Shown piece after piece: positions 33,182 to 42,904 of a stretch of 64,000 bases of DNA (the first letter of the stretch is position 1; each line of letters opens with the position of its first letter). A program made the position numbers and the translations under genes. The stretch comes from Mycobacteroides chelonae. Its GTDB lineage: Bacteria > Actinomycetota > Actinomycetes > Mycobacteriales > Mycobacteriaceae. A model generated the notes under the pieces. That model had not been told where the DNA came from and did no database searches. It worked only from the letters and a program-made list of their open reading frames with translations. The DNA lies in contig NZ_CP050145.1 in NCBI RefSeq assembly GCF_016767715.1, positions 124,001 to 188,000 of the forward strand, in the 5' to 3' direction.

Positions 33182-33310
33182 GTCTCGATACTGCCCGGAT
33201 TCACTCAGTAAGGCTGCCTTGCCAATCAAGCCACAGTGGGATCCGCGCCAGCTCTGCTTCAAGTCCGTGTGGCGCAGCTCTTCCGGTTCGGAATTGGTGC
33301 CGCTGGTCGG

Positions 33311-34186
33311 TTACCGGCTGGGCTTCGATCCTCCCAGACGGAGTTCGGTGGCCAGTTCGGCGAGCCCGGCGACCGGGTCGTGGTCGTTCTGCAGCACTTG
33401 GACCGCGACATGGTCCGCTCCGGCCGCCAAACGCTCCTTGACACCTGCGGCGATGTGCGGGATCGCGCCCCGCAACACCAGCGCGTCGACCAACGCGTCG
33501 CTGGGCTCGTCCCCGACGTGCAGCTCCGGGAAGCCGTTCTCGCGCAGGGAGTTGACGTAGTTCGACATCTTGAGGTATTCGCCGACCATGCGGCGGGCGA
33601 CGGTTTGGTCGTCCCCGAAGACCACCTTGACTTCAGTGGCGATCTTCGGGCCCGGTCCGAGTAATTCCCGTGCCTTCCTCGTGTGCTCGACCGGCACGAG
33701 GAACGGAAGCGCAGCGACGGTCCGCTGCGCGGACAGGCGCAACGCCCGTGCTCGCAGCGCGGCAATCGCGATCCGATCCTTCGGCACGCCCGCCTCCTCG
33801 AGTTCGTCCAGGTACGAGACCAGCGCCTTGTACGGAGACTGGTAGACCTCTCCCTGGGCCTCCCTGTGGCCGGCGCCGACCCCGAGCACGAGCCGTCCGG
33901 GGAAGCGGGCCTCGAGTCGGTGGAAAGACGCGGCGACCTCTTTGGCCGGCGCTGTCCATATGTTCACGATGCTCGACCCGACTGTCAGGTTCTGTGAGTT
34001 CGCCAACGCCTCTTCGAGCGGGGTCAAGTGCGACTCGAACGTGGCCCCTACCCAAAGCGCCCCGTAGCCGAGTTGCTCGATCTCGCCGGCCCGGTCTTCG
34101 AAAGAGGCCCCTTCATAGCCATGCTGGCGCGCGAAATCCCGTGCGCCAGCCCAAACTCCGACAGATCCAAACAATGGCGTACTCAT
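33311..34186 (-). CDS. LLM-class F420-dependent oxidoreductase
   Basis: 291-residue TIM-barrel enzyme of the luciferase-like monooxygenase superfamily, subgroup TIGR03620. Typical signs: AGEIEQLGYGALWVGATFES, SSIVNIWTAPAKEVAASFH, LVLGVGAGHREAQGE and a C-terminal AAGADHVAVQVL. In mycobacteria members use coenzyme F420 to move hydride. The substrate is unknown. ATG 34186 gives STPLFGSVGVW; upstream frame is not conserved. Divergent from the SnoaL-like gene with 146 bases between. Confidence 0.9.
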   Translation of the reverse strand: MSTPLFGSVGVWAGARDFARQHGYEGASFEDRAGEIEQLGYGALWVGATFESHLTPLEEALANSQNLTVGSSIVNIWTAPAKEVAASFHRLEARFPGRLVLGVGAGHREAQGEVYQSPYKALVSYLDELEEAGVPKDRIAIAALRARALRLSAQRTVAALPFLVPVEHTRKARELLGPGPKIATEVKVVFGDDQTVARRMVGEYLKMSNYVNSLRENGFPELHVGDEPSDALVDALVLRGAIPHIAAGVKERLAAGADHVAVQVLQNDHDPVAGLAELATELRLGGSKPSR

Positions 34187-34332
34187 ACTGCGATAAAACA
34201 CAATGGCACTATGGCTTATTCCGCTTCAGTGCATGTCCCGGAGCGCGCTCCAGGACCCCAGGCCACACCCGGGCCAACCCGCGTAGTGTGAGCGAAACGA
34301 GCCGGTGGACATTCGCAGGAGACACGAAACGT

Positions 34333-34749
34333 ATGAACCCACAGTCGGATAGAACGACGAGCATCGCGTGGTCTTTCTTCGAGCTCCTCAACTCGGGGAA
34401 CATCGATGAGGCACTCGAAGTGCTCCACGAGGAGGGAACCTGGTGGGTCGCAGAAGCCCAGACTAGGCCCGCTATGCCTATGCGATTGGTCAAAGATCCC
34501 TGGCGGACGGTGCACGAGAAGGTTCCGATGAGGTTCACGCTGCGCGATGCGATCGAAGCGGGCGATCGTGTTGTGCTCGAAGTGGAAAGCGCATCTCACG
34601 ATCGTGAACGCCCCTACGACAACAAGTACTGTTTCTTCATCACTGTGCGAGATAACAAGATATTCGAGCTGCACGAGTACGTTGACACACGCAATGCTCA
34701 CGAAGTTCTGATACCCCTTCTCGGCGATACCGCACCATGGGCCAGCTGA
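34333..34749 (+). CDS. SnoaL-like / NTF2-fold protein
   Basis: 138-residue protein of the NTF2-like fold (ketosteroid isomerase/SnoaL type). Signature regions: SIAWSFFELLNSGNIDEALEVLHEEGTWWVAE at the start and NKYCFFITVRDNKIFELHEYVDT at the end, with the typical Asp/His in the cavity. Known members isomerise or cyclise small substrates; others are binding proteins. Role here unknown. ATG 34333. It may be coregulated with the divergent LLM gene. Confidence 0.85.
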   Translation: MNPQSDRTTSIAWSFFELLNSGNIDEALEVLHEEGTWWVAEAQTRPAMPMRLVKDPWRTVHEKVPMRFTLRDAIEAGDRVVLEVESASHDRERPYDNKYCFFITVRDNKIFELHEYVDTRNAHEVLIPLLGDTAPWAS

Positions 34750-34835
34750 GGCGCGCTGATTCCTGATCGCGAGCCCTCAGCGAGGCGTTGTGCCGGACAT
34801 AGATCGCGCGCGGCGGCAAAGCCCACTTTCTTGCC

Positions 34836-34868
34836 GCTGCACCAGGGTGGCGCCCTGGTGCAGCGGAC
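34836..34868. terminator. Strong perfect hairpin, 14-bp stem
   Basis: CCGCTGCACCAGGG and CCCTGGTGCAGCGG pair perfectly around the loop TGGCG. It lies 87 bases after the SnoaL stop, before the GMC stop on the other strand, so it could be a shared bidirectional terminator. There is no T tract. The rest of the gap 34750-35083 has no gene I can recognise. Confidence 0.55.
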
Positions 34869-35083
34869 TTGCCGCCTCAAACGCCGGCCGTTTATTTGCT
34901 TGGTGCCGCGAAACGCAGGTCCCGCATACGCCCATCGAGCACCCGAAATTGGGATTATCACAAGGAAATCCATGGCCGCAAACGTAGTTGGCAATCTTTG
35001 TTCCCAAAATGGCCAGCTGAATCCAAACGGGTACACTGCCCGGGCAGTTGAACCACATTCTTCACCAACGGATTTCGGATACA

Positions 35084-37039
35084 TCATCTCAGTCGTGCGG
35101 CGAGGCGAGTGGCGTTCATGTAGGCAATGGCCTGGATGGAGATCATCGGGTTAACCCCTGAAGCGGTCGGGAAGCAGGAGGCATCGGCGACGATCACCCC
35201 CGGTGCTCCCCATACTTCGCCGTCCGGGTTGGTTGCCGAACGTCTCGGGTCATCTCCCATGCGGGCTGAGCCCATGAGATGTAGCGAGAGTACCGGCAAG
35301 ACTCCGGGCGCGGCACCCGCAGCGCGGGTCGCAGCCGCAAAGGATTCCACCGAGCCGTCTTTTCCTGGTTCGTAGGAGATACCTTTTTGATGGGGACCAA
35401 TGATCTTGTCGGCGCCCGCGGCTTCAAGGATCTGCGCGGCGCCTTCGATGCCTGCCATCAGATGCGCGGTGTCCGGGCCCGAGAGCCTGTAACGCACGAT
35501 AGGCTCGCCATCTCTACCAATCGTGACTTCCCCTGCGCCCTTGTCGCGTGTGATTACCGCCAGCGGTGTTAGAGCGTGAATATCTTTCATGTCGGTCAGA
35601 TGCGCGCGCCCACCATGCCAGGGCAGCAACACTGCCCCTATACCGGGCGTGATGGGTACGGTTTCGTAGATGACGCCGTAACCGTTGCCGTCGAGATCGG
35701 CATGTTGATCGGAATAGCGGCTTTGCAAACTACCTTCCCAAGGCGGCGCCGAATCCCGGTTTCGACCCCAAACGACTGTGGCCGGATGCAAGCGTAGATG
35801 GCGGCCGACGTTGCGGTTGCCCAAACCGGACCGTTGGAGCAATGCCGGAGTCTGGATTGCCCCTGCTGCCACCACGACAGCTCGCGCGCGGACTATCACC
35901 CGGTGACCGCCGGTCGCCACGGCAGTCACCCCAGATGCCTTGCCCCCGGTGGTTTCGATAGTGCGCACCGACGTGTCAGCGATCAGGCGCGCACCGGCCG
36001 AGACTGCATCTGCCAGCCAGGTTTTCGTTGTCGACCGTTTAGCGCCGAGAGAGCAGCCCATCCCGCAGCGGCCGCATCGGATGCCCATATCGCAACCATC
36101 TACGTTGCGGAATGTCGCACCGACCGTCCATCCGAGGTTACGCAAGCCGCGCTCCATGACGGCATCGCGTGGTGCCGCCACGTCGTGGTTGCGATTGACA
36201 TCCAGCCTCTGCCACACCGCATTGAGCGCCTCGGTGTACTCGGTCCCGGCGAACTGGTGTGCGCCGGAGCTGGCCCATTCTTGTCGAACCCTCTCGGGAG
36301 TGGGAAAGCATGTCGTGTAATTGACCACGGTGCCGCCGCCCACACAGTGTCCGGCCCAGAGGGAGACCTGCCCCTCGCGGCTAAGCAACGGCGCTGGCGC
36401 GTACAAGTTGCGCAGTCCAGTTTTTTCGGTGCCGTCGAAACTGTCCTCCCCGTGATAGCCGCCCGCTTCCACAATGATTACGTCCAGCCCCGCGGCGCTC
36501 AACACACTTGCGGCGGTACCCCCGCCAGCACCTGAGCCCACGACCACCACATCACAATCGAGATTCTCGTCAGAACAGATCATCAGAGGTGCCAGAGGTT
36601 CACCGACGTTGACGGACGAGGGCTCCCCGGTTACGGGTCGGAACCCAACTACTGCCTCCAACACCGGAGAACGGCCCGCAGCATCCGACTCCATGTAGTA
36701 GGGCGCAAGGAACGCACTTCGCAGTATCGTGAACAGCATGCGGTTCTGGCCGAATCTGGACTGCGCCAATGCTTTTAGCATAGATTCACGCATCTCGTGT
36801 CCGACAGCCGAGAACCGTCGCAAGCGACCCGTGAGCATGAGGGCCGCGAAACGACTGTCCCACAGGCTAAATAGCGCCTTGAGTATTCGCAGTTCCGACG
36901 CCCGCGGATTACGGGCCAAGAATTCCAACGATAAGTCGACTGAACCCAGCTCCGTTGCCGACGGAACCACACCACGTCCTGGGGCGAACGTATCGGCAAT
37001 CAACTCGACTGCCGTACGCTGCCGCGGAGAAAGATGCAT
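35084..37039 (-). CDS. GMC oxidoreductase with Cys cluster, long-chain alcohol oxidase type
   Basis: 651-residue FAD enzyme. A helical N-terminal region (about 1-160) precedes the FAD-binding motif VVVVGSGAGGGTAASVL (about 173-189), the GMC signatures AGHCVGGGTVVNYTTCFP and AGAIQTPALLQRSGLGN, and the C-terminal GSARMGDDPRRS and NPMISIQAIAY. CDMGIRCGRCGMGCSLGAK (four Cys) is the extra Cys-rich insert seen in long-chain fatty alcohol oxidases. Likely oxidises an alcohol to an aldehyde with O2 or a quinone; substrate unknown. ATG 37039 has AGAGGA seven bases upstream. On the same strand as, and downstream of, the TauD gene. Confidence 0.9.
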   Translation of the reverse strand: MHLSPRQRTAVELIADTFAPGRGVVPSATELGSVDLSLEFLARNPRASELRILKALFSLWDSRFAALMLTGRLRRFSAVGHEMRESMLKALAQSRFGQNRMLFTILRSAFLAPYYMESDAAGRSPVLEAVVGFRPVTGEPSSVNVGEPLAPLMICSDENLDCDVVVVGSGAGGGTAASVLSAAGLDVIIVEAGGYHGEDSFDGTEKTGLRNLYAPAPLLSREGQVSLWAGHCVGGGTVVNYTTCFPTPERVRQEWASSGAHQFAGTEYTEALNAVWQRLDVNRNHDVAAPRDAVMERGLRNLGWTVGATFRNVDGCDMGIRCGRCGMGCSLGAKRSTTKTWLADAVSAGARLIADTSVRTIETTGGKASGVTAVATGGHRVIVRARAVVVAAGAIQTPALLQRSGLGNRNVGRHLRLHPATVVWGRNRDSAPPWEGSLQSRYSDQHADLDGNGYGVIYETVPITPGIGAVLLPWHGGRAHLTDMKDIHALTPLAVITRDKGAGEVTIGRDGEPIVRYRLSGPDTAHLMAGIEGAAQILEAAGADKIIGPHQKGISYEPGKDGSVESFAAATRAAGAAPGVLPVLSLHLMGSARMGDDPRRSATNPDGEVWGAPGVIVADASCFPTASGVNPMISIQAIAYMNATRLAARLR

Positions 37040-37103
37040 CGGACCGTCCTCTAATCGCAAGTTCAGAAATTGACTAATAGTCCGTTTGCCGAATGTGGCC
37101 GGA

Positions 37104-37116
37104 TTACACTGTGTAA
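37104..37116. promoter_or_regulatory. 13-bp palindrome upstream of the GMC gene
   Basis: TTACACTGTGTAA is perfect except for the central base. It is 64 bases upstream of the GMC start, between the GMC and TauD genes, and looks like an operator for a TetR- or GntR-type regulator. No regulator gene is adjacent. Confidence 0.4.
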
Positions 37117-37262
37117 GTGGAAGTTTCAGTGCTTCCCATGCCCCGGGTAGATAGAGCCGCCAGCGTCGGTGCCGACTTCCTTGGTGTCAGGAGAACCCCG
37201 GCTAGCTACTCCGGGCGCCGCCGATCGAATCAAAAAAATCCTCAGCCTGCGACAGGCCCCGA

Positions 37263-38165
37263 CTACTGCACGGCGGCAACAAGGGGCGCAGGGGTTATCG
37301 CCGGTGAGAAGCCCGAGGCATCGCCCTCAATTGCCCTGGAAGAATTCCCGTGAACATCGACCGGTATATCGCCGGCCAAGGTAATACGGTGCATGAGACG
37401 ATCCTGCCCGTCGTAGTCATCGATCGCGTAGTGCTGCGTAGCCCGGTTGTCCCACATCGCAAGATCCCCTGGCTCCCAGTTCCAACGGACCGTATTTTCT
37501 AGCCGGGTGATGTGATCTTGGAAGATACGAATCAGGGCCTCTGAGTCAGCGGAGGGAACCCCCACAATCTTTTTCACGAACTTCCCTAAAAGCAGGGCGC
37601 GTTCCCCAGTCTCAGGATGCACACGCACCAAGGGGTGCTCTGTGACGAACTTGTTCGCCGCGACGGCGCGCCTGAACTCTTGCTGTTCCGGCACAACATC
37701 CAGGTAGTCGTACTGGTTGTCGTGACGTGCCCATAGCTCATCGGCCAGCCTGCGCAGGGGCCTAGGCAGCTGTTCGTAGGCGGTGACCGTATTGGCCCAG
37801 CAGGTCGCACCACCATATGGGGGTAAGACCACCGCACGTAGTAGTGAAGCTTTCGGTGGTCGATCGCAGTACGTCATGTCGGTGTGCCAGTTGTTGGCTC
37901 GGATTCCACGGCCCGAGTCGAGCAGGGTCACTTCCTTGTCAGGTGCGCCGGCACGTGTCGCGGTGCGCGTACCCAACAGACCCGCGAACGCCTTGTGCCC
38001 CTCCTCATTTAGGTGATCCTGCCCGCGGAAAAACACCACCTTGTGGTGCAGCCAGGCACGGTGAATTGATTCCACCGTACTCGCGTCCAGGTCGCCACCA
38101 AGGCGCACCCCGTCGACGCGGGCACCGATGTTTGCGCCCAGTTGCGTGATGTGAATTGCGTCCAT
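37263..38165 (-). CDS. TauD/TfdA-family 2-oxoglutarate dioxygenase
   Basis: 300-residue Fe(II)/2-oxoglutarate-dependent dioxygenase. Iron ligands are His94 and Asp96 in NNWHTDMTY and the distal His in [20 protein letters not shown] C-terminal region with [10 protein letters not shown] (2-oxoglutarate Arg). Members hydroxylate taurine, alkyl sulfate esters or aryloxy acids. The substrate here is open. ATG 38165 has AGGGG nine bases upstream. Lies upstream of the GMC gene on the same strand; a hydroxylase plus alcohol oxidase is a plausible two-step oxidation, which is inference. Confidence 0.9.
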   Translation of the reverse strand: MDAIHITQLGANIGARVDGVRLGGDLDASTVESIHRAWLHHKVVFFRGQDHLNEEGHKAFAGLLGTRTATRAGAPDKEVTLLDSGRGIRANNWHTDMTYCDRPPKASLLRAVVLPPYGGATCWANTVTAYEQLPRPLRRLADELWARHDNQYDYLDVVPEQQEFRRAVAANKFVTEHPLVRVHPETGERALLLGKFVKKIVGVPSADSEALIRIFQDHITRLENTVRWNWEPGDLAMWDNRATQHYAIDDYDGQDRLMHRITLAGDIPVDVHGNSSRAIEGDASGFSPAITPAPLVAAVQ

Positions 38166-38763
38166 CGCGCTATCCCCTTTCACCGCTGGGATTTCCATGC
38201 AGTTGACTGCACTTGATACCGCCGGGTGGTCGCCAGACCTTGGAAACACTTGGCAAGCATCTGGTTACCGTTAACCGTGGCCGCCCGCAATGAGAGAATC
38301 GTGTTGTGGTTGATCGAAAGGCGACCGATCTGGCTGCCACGGTCGTTTCTTCTTACCCTCGTCTCCACGGTATCCGTTCCGCGCCAACGATGCCTGGTCC
38401 TGTTAGTCCCAGGATCAACAGGACCCTGAACTCGACTAAGTTCCGGCGGCCGACGAGCTCGCCCCGATCGCTGCACTGACGGCCGCCAGGCGCGAGCGTT
38501 TCATCGGCCCGCGCAGGGCCCAGCCCATAAAGGCTTATGCCAGTTCCAGCTCGAGATCGCCAAGATATTTTGGGCCACAACAGTATCCATATGAGGAAAT
38601 GCAGGTAGGCGGGCAGGTCAAAGAAGCGCGGTCCCATTGGAATAGAACCTGCTCTCTCAACGTAGGCTTACTTGAGTGCCACATCGCAAACTTGAGCATC
38701 TCTATCGTCTAGTCGCCGTAAAACAAAGGCCCGGGCAAAGTGGTCCGTCGCCCCGCGCGGCGC
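38166..38763. other. Gene-poor stretch with one inverted repeat
   Basis: About 600 bases with no gene I can support. GGTCCTGTT (38396-38404) and AACAGGACC (38417-38425) are perfect 9-bp arms around a 12-base spacer. Short frames exist on both strands but show no family likeness or ribosome sites. Confidence 0.45.
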
Positions 38764-38871
38764 GAGTTCCCTGGCCGCACCATCCCGTTCGTTGCGGATC
38801 TAGCCTCTGATCGGGCTAGTTACATCACAGGCTCAACGCTCGTGACAGATGGCGGCCGCACCGTCAAATAA
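38764..38871 (+). pseudogene. C-terminal remnant of a short-chain dehydrogenase
   Basis: 35 codons read VADLASDRASYITGSTLVTDGG near the end and stop at TAA 38869. This is the conserved C-terminal motif of SDR enzymes (LASD-xxYITG-x-VxVDGG). The first 200 residues are absent, so this is a deletion scar. It precedes the LLM gene by 79 bases. Confidence 0.6.
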
Positions 38872-38950
38872 GACGGTGCGCAAACACAAGAAGATCGGGC
38901 CTGCCGCCGCAGTCACCGAACCTTAATTATTTCAGGAGGTTGGTAAACAT

Positions 38951-39817
38951 ATGGTCGAGAAGCAAATTCGATTCGGTGTCAACATTAATGCTAAGGATTC
39001 CGGCGGCGACGCTCTCGCCAAGCTCAAAGATGTCGAAGCCGCGGGGGTCGACATAGCTCTCGTTTCTGATCATCTAGGCGCCCATGCGCCATTCCCGCTT
39101 CTTGCTGCGGCGGCTGCGTCTACTTCAACGGTGCGTCTGGGGACGCTCGTGCTCGACGCGCTGTTTTACCGGTCTGCGCTTTTGGCCCGCGACATCGCCG
39201 AAGTAGACCTGCTCAGCGGCGGGCGGTTAGAAGTCGGTCTTGGCGCCGGATACGTTAAGGAAGAACTAGACCTAGTCGGTCTGCCTTTTCCAGGCCCAAG
39301 TGCCCGAGTAGACACTCTCGCCAACATCGTCACCGAACTGCGCAAGTTTTTATGCGATCCCCACCATGTGCCCGCGCCGATCCAAAGCCCCCCACCCATC
39401 ATGATCGCTGGGGCAGGCGACCGGATATTGACGTTAGCCGCTAAGCACGCCGAGATCGTGAACTTGGCCACGATGGCTATTCCCACCTTCGACAGGCTGC
39501 GCGATCGAGTTGACTTCATAGGACGCCAGGCTGGCGATAGGACCGCCGATTTGGAGCTGAGTCTCGGCACCCTTGCTTTCAGTATCCGTGAAAAGCCTGA
39601 CCTCTCATACGTTCACGCGCTCTTTGCCCGTCAAGCACCGGGAATCACCGAGAAAGAAGTCCTTAACTCGCCAGGTGTGCTCTATGGCTCCCCGGCCCAC
39701 GTTGCGCAATCCATACAGCGGCTCAGGGACGAATTCGGCATAACGTACGTCACCTTCAACGACCCAGATCTCGATGACCTCAACGAAGTAATTGAAGAGG
39801 TCCGTAAAGGGCGATAG
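38951..39817 (+). CDS. LLM-class flavin/F420-dependent oxidoreductase
   Basis: 288-residue luciferase-like monooxygenase superfamily enzyme, a second, only distantly related LLM member of the island. Motifs: VEAAGVDIALVSDHLG, STVRLGTLVLDALFYRSALLARDIAEVDLLSGGRLEVGLGAGY (shown by its key parts) and a C-terminal SPAHVAQSIQRLRDEFGITYVTF. It uses FMN or F420; substrate unknown. ATG 38951 has AGGAGG about 10 bases upstream. It is transcribed alone. Confidence 0.92.
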   Translation: MVEKQIRFGVNINAKDSGGDALAKLKDVEAAGVDIALVSDHLGAHAPFPLLAAAAASTSTVRLGTLVLDALFYRSALLARDIAEVDLLSGGRLEVGLGAGYVKEELDLVGLPFPGPSARVDTLANIVTELRKFLCDPHHVPAPIQSPPPIMIAGAGDRILTLAAKHAEIVNLATMAIPTFDRLRDRVDFIGRQAGDRTADLELSLGTLAFSIREKPDLSYVHALFARQAPGITEKEVLNSPGVLYGSPAHVAQSIQRLRDEFGITYVTFNDPDLDDLNEVIEEVRKGR

Positions 39818-39954
39818 CCCGAATCCGCAGCAGTTGCCGTGATGAGGCCATGCATACATGCGAGACCATCGCTCACGCTACCCGCACCAAGCTCGTCGGA
39901 GATCGCTTCCATCCGCACTCTGCTGAACCAGTCCGGCCACGTTACCCGGGCGGA

Positions 39955-41247
39955 TTAGTGTTTCGCGAAATTGTTGAGTTGAGTCAGGATGTGCTCGCGG
40001 AGCTGGGCAATCTGTTGAGGCGTAAATGATCCACCCGGATATCTGCCGTGAATGTTCAGTTGCCCGTTGAAAGTATAGACTTCATATCCGGATGCCTGGG
40101 AGGGCGCTGGGCTGTGGGGCGCCCGTTCGTCTGAAATCGCGCTCACCGTGAGCTGGCCGCGGAAATCTTCTATCGCCAGTGTCGACGGGGTGGGCGGAGT
40201 GAGAATTATGCCGGGATTGGTAACAGTGATCAGCGGCCCGTAGCTATTGGCGAGCAGAATTGATTCCATGTGGTGCGTGTTTTGTTGGATTACGCCGGAA
40301 GCCAGATCGTTCTGGATCTGTTCAACGATGCGCCGTCCGATCCGTACGGGGTCGTCGTTTGCTCGCACTCGGGTTTGCCCGATTGCCATGCCGATACCGA
40401 CGCTGACATCTGTGATGGCCGCTGCCGGTGACAGATGGCCGCGGAAATCTACCGGGGACATGAATCCCATGTTGACCTCATCGGATAGTTCGGCGCCTAT
40501 CTGGGCCCGTTCCGCTATCGCGATGACGCCGGTTATTAGGCCATGCATGGTGACGCCGAATGTTTTGGCGGCCATCCGTACACCTTCAGTCGTTTTCTGA
40601 TCGAATCGATGGTGCCAGGTCACCGGCGGATCTGCGAGTTCGTCTATTTCCCCACCTTGCTTACCGCCCCAGATGGTGCTCGTGAACGAGTCTTTCTGCG
40701 GTAGCGCACCTTTGAGGATCCCCCGGTGTTCCAGTGCGGTTTCGGGCGCATCCGGAATGGGAGCGGCAATGATCTGCGGCACGGTGCCTTCTGTCACGAT
40801 CTGTGTGTAGAAGTGCCACAGCATGAATAGGTAAAACGCGCCTAGCCGGGCGTCGGCGATGCTGTGGTCAACTCCGAGCAGCACGGTGTGGGATTGATCC
40901 TGGGAGAACACCTTCAGGACAGCAGTGCCGTCCTCAAACCTCAGCGCAGGCAGCTCAGACAGATCGTTCAGCGGCTTATCGAGCACCTCCACTGCAGCGG
41001 GAGACTCAGGCGACGACGTGAGCACCAGCTGCACTCCGTCAGCAACGATCCGCGTAGCAAGGACCGGGTGGGCGATTGTGAGCAGTTGCCAGGCCTGCCG
41101 CAACGAGCTCATGTTCAGCTCGCCGCGCAAGTGGGTCGTCGCCCAGAACGTCGCTGATACGCCCATGGTGGAGAACATCGCTTCATGCGCAGACAGCGGC
41201 CGCAGGACCGTCAGCGGCGAATCGCCCTGCTCGAAAACTGATTTCAT
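39955..41247 (-). CDS. PapA-like acyltransferase (condensation-domain family)
   Basis: 430-residue acyltransferase of the polyketide-associated protein (PapA) and condensation-domain superfamily. The active-site motif is VDHSIADARL (HxxxD, with Asp in the first His place), and the C-terminal half ends with the PapA_C type region (NMGFMSPVDFRGHL, SYGPLITVTNPG). Members esterify alcohols with acyl groups from CoA or acyl carriers, such as in PDIM or glycolipid assembly. ATG 41247 has AGGAG six bases upstream. Last gene of an AKR-methyltransferase-nitroreductase-PapA run on one strand. Confidence 0.85.
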   Translation of the reverse strand: MKSVFEQGDSPLTVLRPLSAHEAMFSTMGVSATFWATTHLRGELNMSSLRQAWQLLTIAHPVLATRIVADGVQLVLTSSPESPAAVEVLDKPLNDLSELPALRFEDGTAVLKVFSQDQSHTVLLGVDHSIADARLGAFYLFMLWHFYTQIVTEGTVPQIIAAPIPDAPETALEHRGILKGALPQKDSFTSTIWGGKQGGEIDELADPPVTWHHRFDQKTTEGVRMAAKTFGVTMHGLITGVIAIAERAQIGAELSDEVNMGFMSPVDFRGHLSPAAAITDVSVGIGMAIGQTRVRANDDPVRIGRRIVEQIQNDLASGVIQQNTHHMESILLANSYGPLITVTNPGIILTPPTPSTLAIEDFRGQLTVSAISDERAPHSPAPSQASGYEVYTFNGQLNIHGRYPGGSFTPQQIAQLREHILTQLNNFAKH

Positions 41248-41440
41248 CGCATCTCCTGGAGTCGGGTGGCACGTCGAAAACGTAGTGGGAAGAGTAGGTA
41301 GTACCTGCGGGTGCTGGTGCCGAGTGAGTTCGTCGCCGCGCATCTTTGTGGTGGCCGAGTGGACTCGTTTGTTGCCCGCCCACAGAGACACAGTCCTGCG
41401 GTCCGCTCGGAGATCTTCGCTAACACCGGCGCTGTGCTGC

Positions 41441-42097
41441 TCAGGCTCGGTTCCAGTGCACGATCGAGCTGGTTTCGCGGGCAACAGGTTTGAAGTCTGT
41501 GCCAATGGTGTAGGCGACCGGGAAGACCGCGATCGGTCGATGATCGGGGTCGATCCCTACGATCTCGCGGACCTTGTCTTCCTGTTGGAGCGACCCCGCC
41601 GTCCATGCGCTGCCCACTCCGCGGGCTCGCAATGCGAGTAGGAAGCTCCAGGCCGCCGGCATGATCGAGCCGTAGACCAGGTTGGAGGCGTATGAGTCGA
41701 GTTCGCCCAGCGGTACTGGGTTCCACATCGTCGGAATCACGATGTAGGGCAGGCGGTGGTAGTTGTCGACCAAGTGCATCGTGGACACGCGCAACTTCTC
41801 GGCATGCTCGGCACCAGACACCGATGCGATCATCTCGAAATACCCGTCTCCCTTACCATTTGAGAACTGGGCTTGGAGCAGGTCGGCAAGCTGCTGCTTG
41901 AGCCCAGGATCGTCGATGACATACCAATGCCATCGCGGGACGCCACCGCCAGTGGGGGCCTGCACCGCTACTTTGATCGCCTCTTCAATTACCGCTCGAG
42001 GCAGAGGCCTGTCGAAATCGAGCCGCCGGCGCACGCTCCGTGTCGTCGACAACACGTAATCAACGGCGGCCACATCAAGTCGTTCTGTAGAGGTCAT
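41441..42097 (-). CDS. Nitroreductase-family FMN enzyme
   Basis: 218-residue FMN reductase. The family start (RSVRRRLDFDRPLPRAVIEEAIKVAVQAPTGGG) and GSIMPAAWSFLLALRARGVGSAWTAGSLQ near the end are present. Members reduce nitro groups, enones or quinones with NAD(P)H. It follows the methyltransferase gene by 9 bases, so the two are one operon, and precedes the PapA gene by 193 bases. Start ATG 42097. Confidence 0.9.
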   Translation of the reverse strand: MTSTERLDVAAVDYVLSTTRSVRRRLDFDRPLPRAVIEEAIKVAVQAPTGGGVPRWHWYVIDDPGLKQQLADLLQAQFSNGKGDGYFEMIASVSGAEHAEKLRVSTMHLVDNYHRLPYIVIPTMWNPVPLGELDSYASNLVYGSIMPAAWSFLLALRARGVGSAWTAGSLQQEDKVREIVGIDPDHRPIAVFPVAYTIGTDFKPVARETSSIVHWNRA

Positions 42098-42106
42098 GTC
42101 GCTTCC

Positions 42107-42904
42107 TTAACTGTTGACAATAGGGGCGCGTGTCAGCGTGACCAGCTGGTAGGGCGGCATCGCGCGAGTGAGGCGACGCCGCCCGAATTGCGCAGTAATT
42201 TCGTACCCGGCGTGGTCGGCAAGTGCACTAAAGGCCGCAGGGCTGTAGGCGCGCAGAAAGCTGATGACCCCGTCATGAACGGCGGGATATCCGATACGCG
42301 GCAGCTGAACTGTTGAGAGGGTAAGAATATGCAGCAGCAACTGCAGCGGTGAGAGCCGGGGAAGGTCGATGATGAAAAACTTGGCACCGACCCTGGTCGC
42401 CTCACCGATGGCGGCTGAGGCGATCGCCGGAGGCAAGTGGTGAAATGCCTGCGCAAACACCACGAGGTCGTAGCTGTTGTCGTTGGCGCTGATGGCGGTA
42501 GCGTCCTCCACGCGCACTGTGGCGCGGGGATGAGATCCCAGATCGCTGTCAGCGATGTTCGCTACAGACACCGGATCCAGGTCTGTCACCGTCACGCGTG
42601 CGGTCGGATGGGTCGCCAGTATCGCCCGGGAAAGTCCACCGTGTGCAGAGCCCAGCTCCAAGATCTTCGGGTTGCTGACTGCCTCGACCTGCTGAAGTGC
42701 CAGGTGGGCGAACTTCTCATTGAGTCGCGTACGTCGCCCCAACTCATCTAAGGCGCGAACTACCTGCTGTTTGATCCGGTCCGGTACGTCGTCTCGGTCC
42801 AGGAATTCCAGCCGATCTGTTTGCAGGCGCGTGTCCAGCCACGATGCATCCGGACCGCCGCGGGCCATCTCCTCAATTTTCGAGATCTTGCCAGTTGTCC
42901 CCAT
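42107..42904 (-). CDS. SAM-dependent class I methyltransferase
   Basis: 265-residue methyltransferase. SAM-binding motif ILELGSAHGGLSRAIL (about 82-97), acidic motif VTDLDPVS, motif III AISANDNSYDLVVFAQAFHHLP. The C-terminal third is hydrophobic in part (LSPLQLLLHILTL). Similar to ubiquinone/menaquinone-type and other lipid methyltransferases; substrate unknown. ATG 42904 has AGGAGG upstream. It leads the nitroreductase gene by 9 bases. Confidence 0.9.
   Translation of the reverse strand: MGTTGKISKIEEMARGGPDASWLDTRLQTDRLEFLDRDDVPDRIKQQVVRALDELGRRTRLNEKFAHLALQQVEAVSNPKILELGSAHGGLSRAILATHPTARVTVTDLDPVSVANIADSDLGSHPRATVRVEDATAISANDNSYDLVVFAQAFHHLPPAIASAAIGEATRVGAKFFIIDLPRLSPLQLLLHILTLSTVQLPRIGYPAVHDGVISFLRAYSPAAFSALADHAGYEITAQFGRRRLTRAMPPYQLVTLTRAPIVNS

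Noticed and set aside
34869..35083. Small Cys-rich frame on the minus strand near the hairpin
   Set aside because: No ribosome site, no conserved pattern and it runs through the hairpin.
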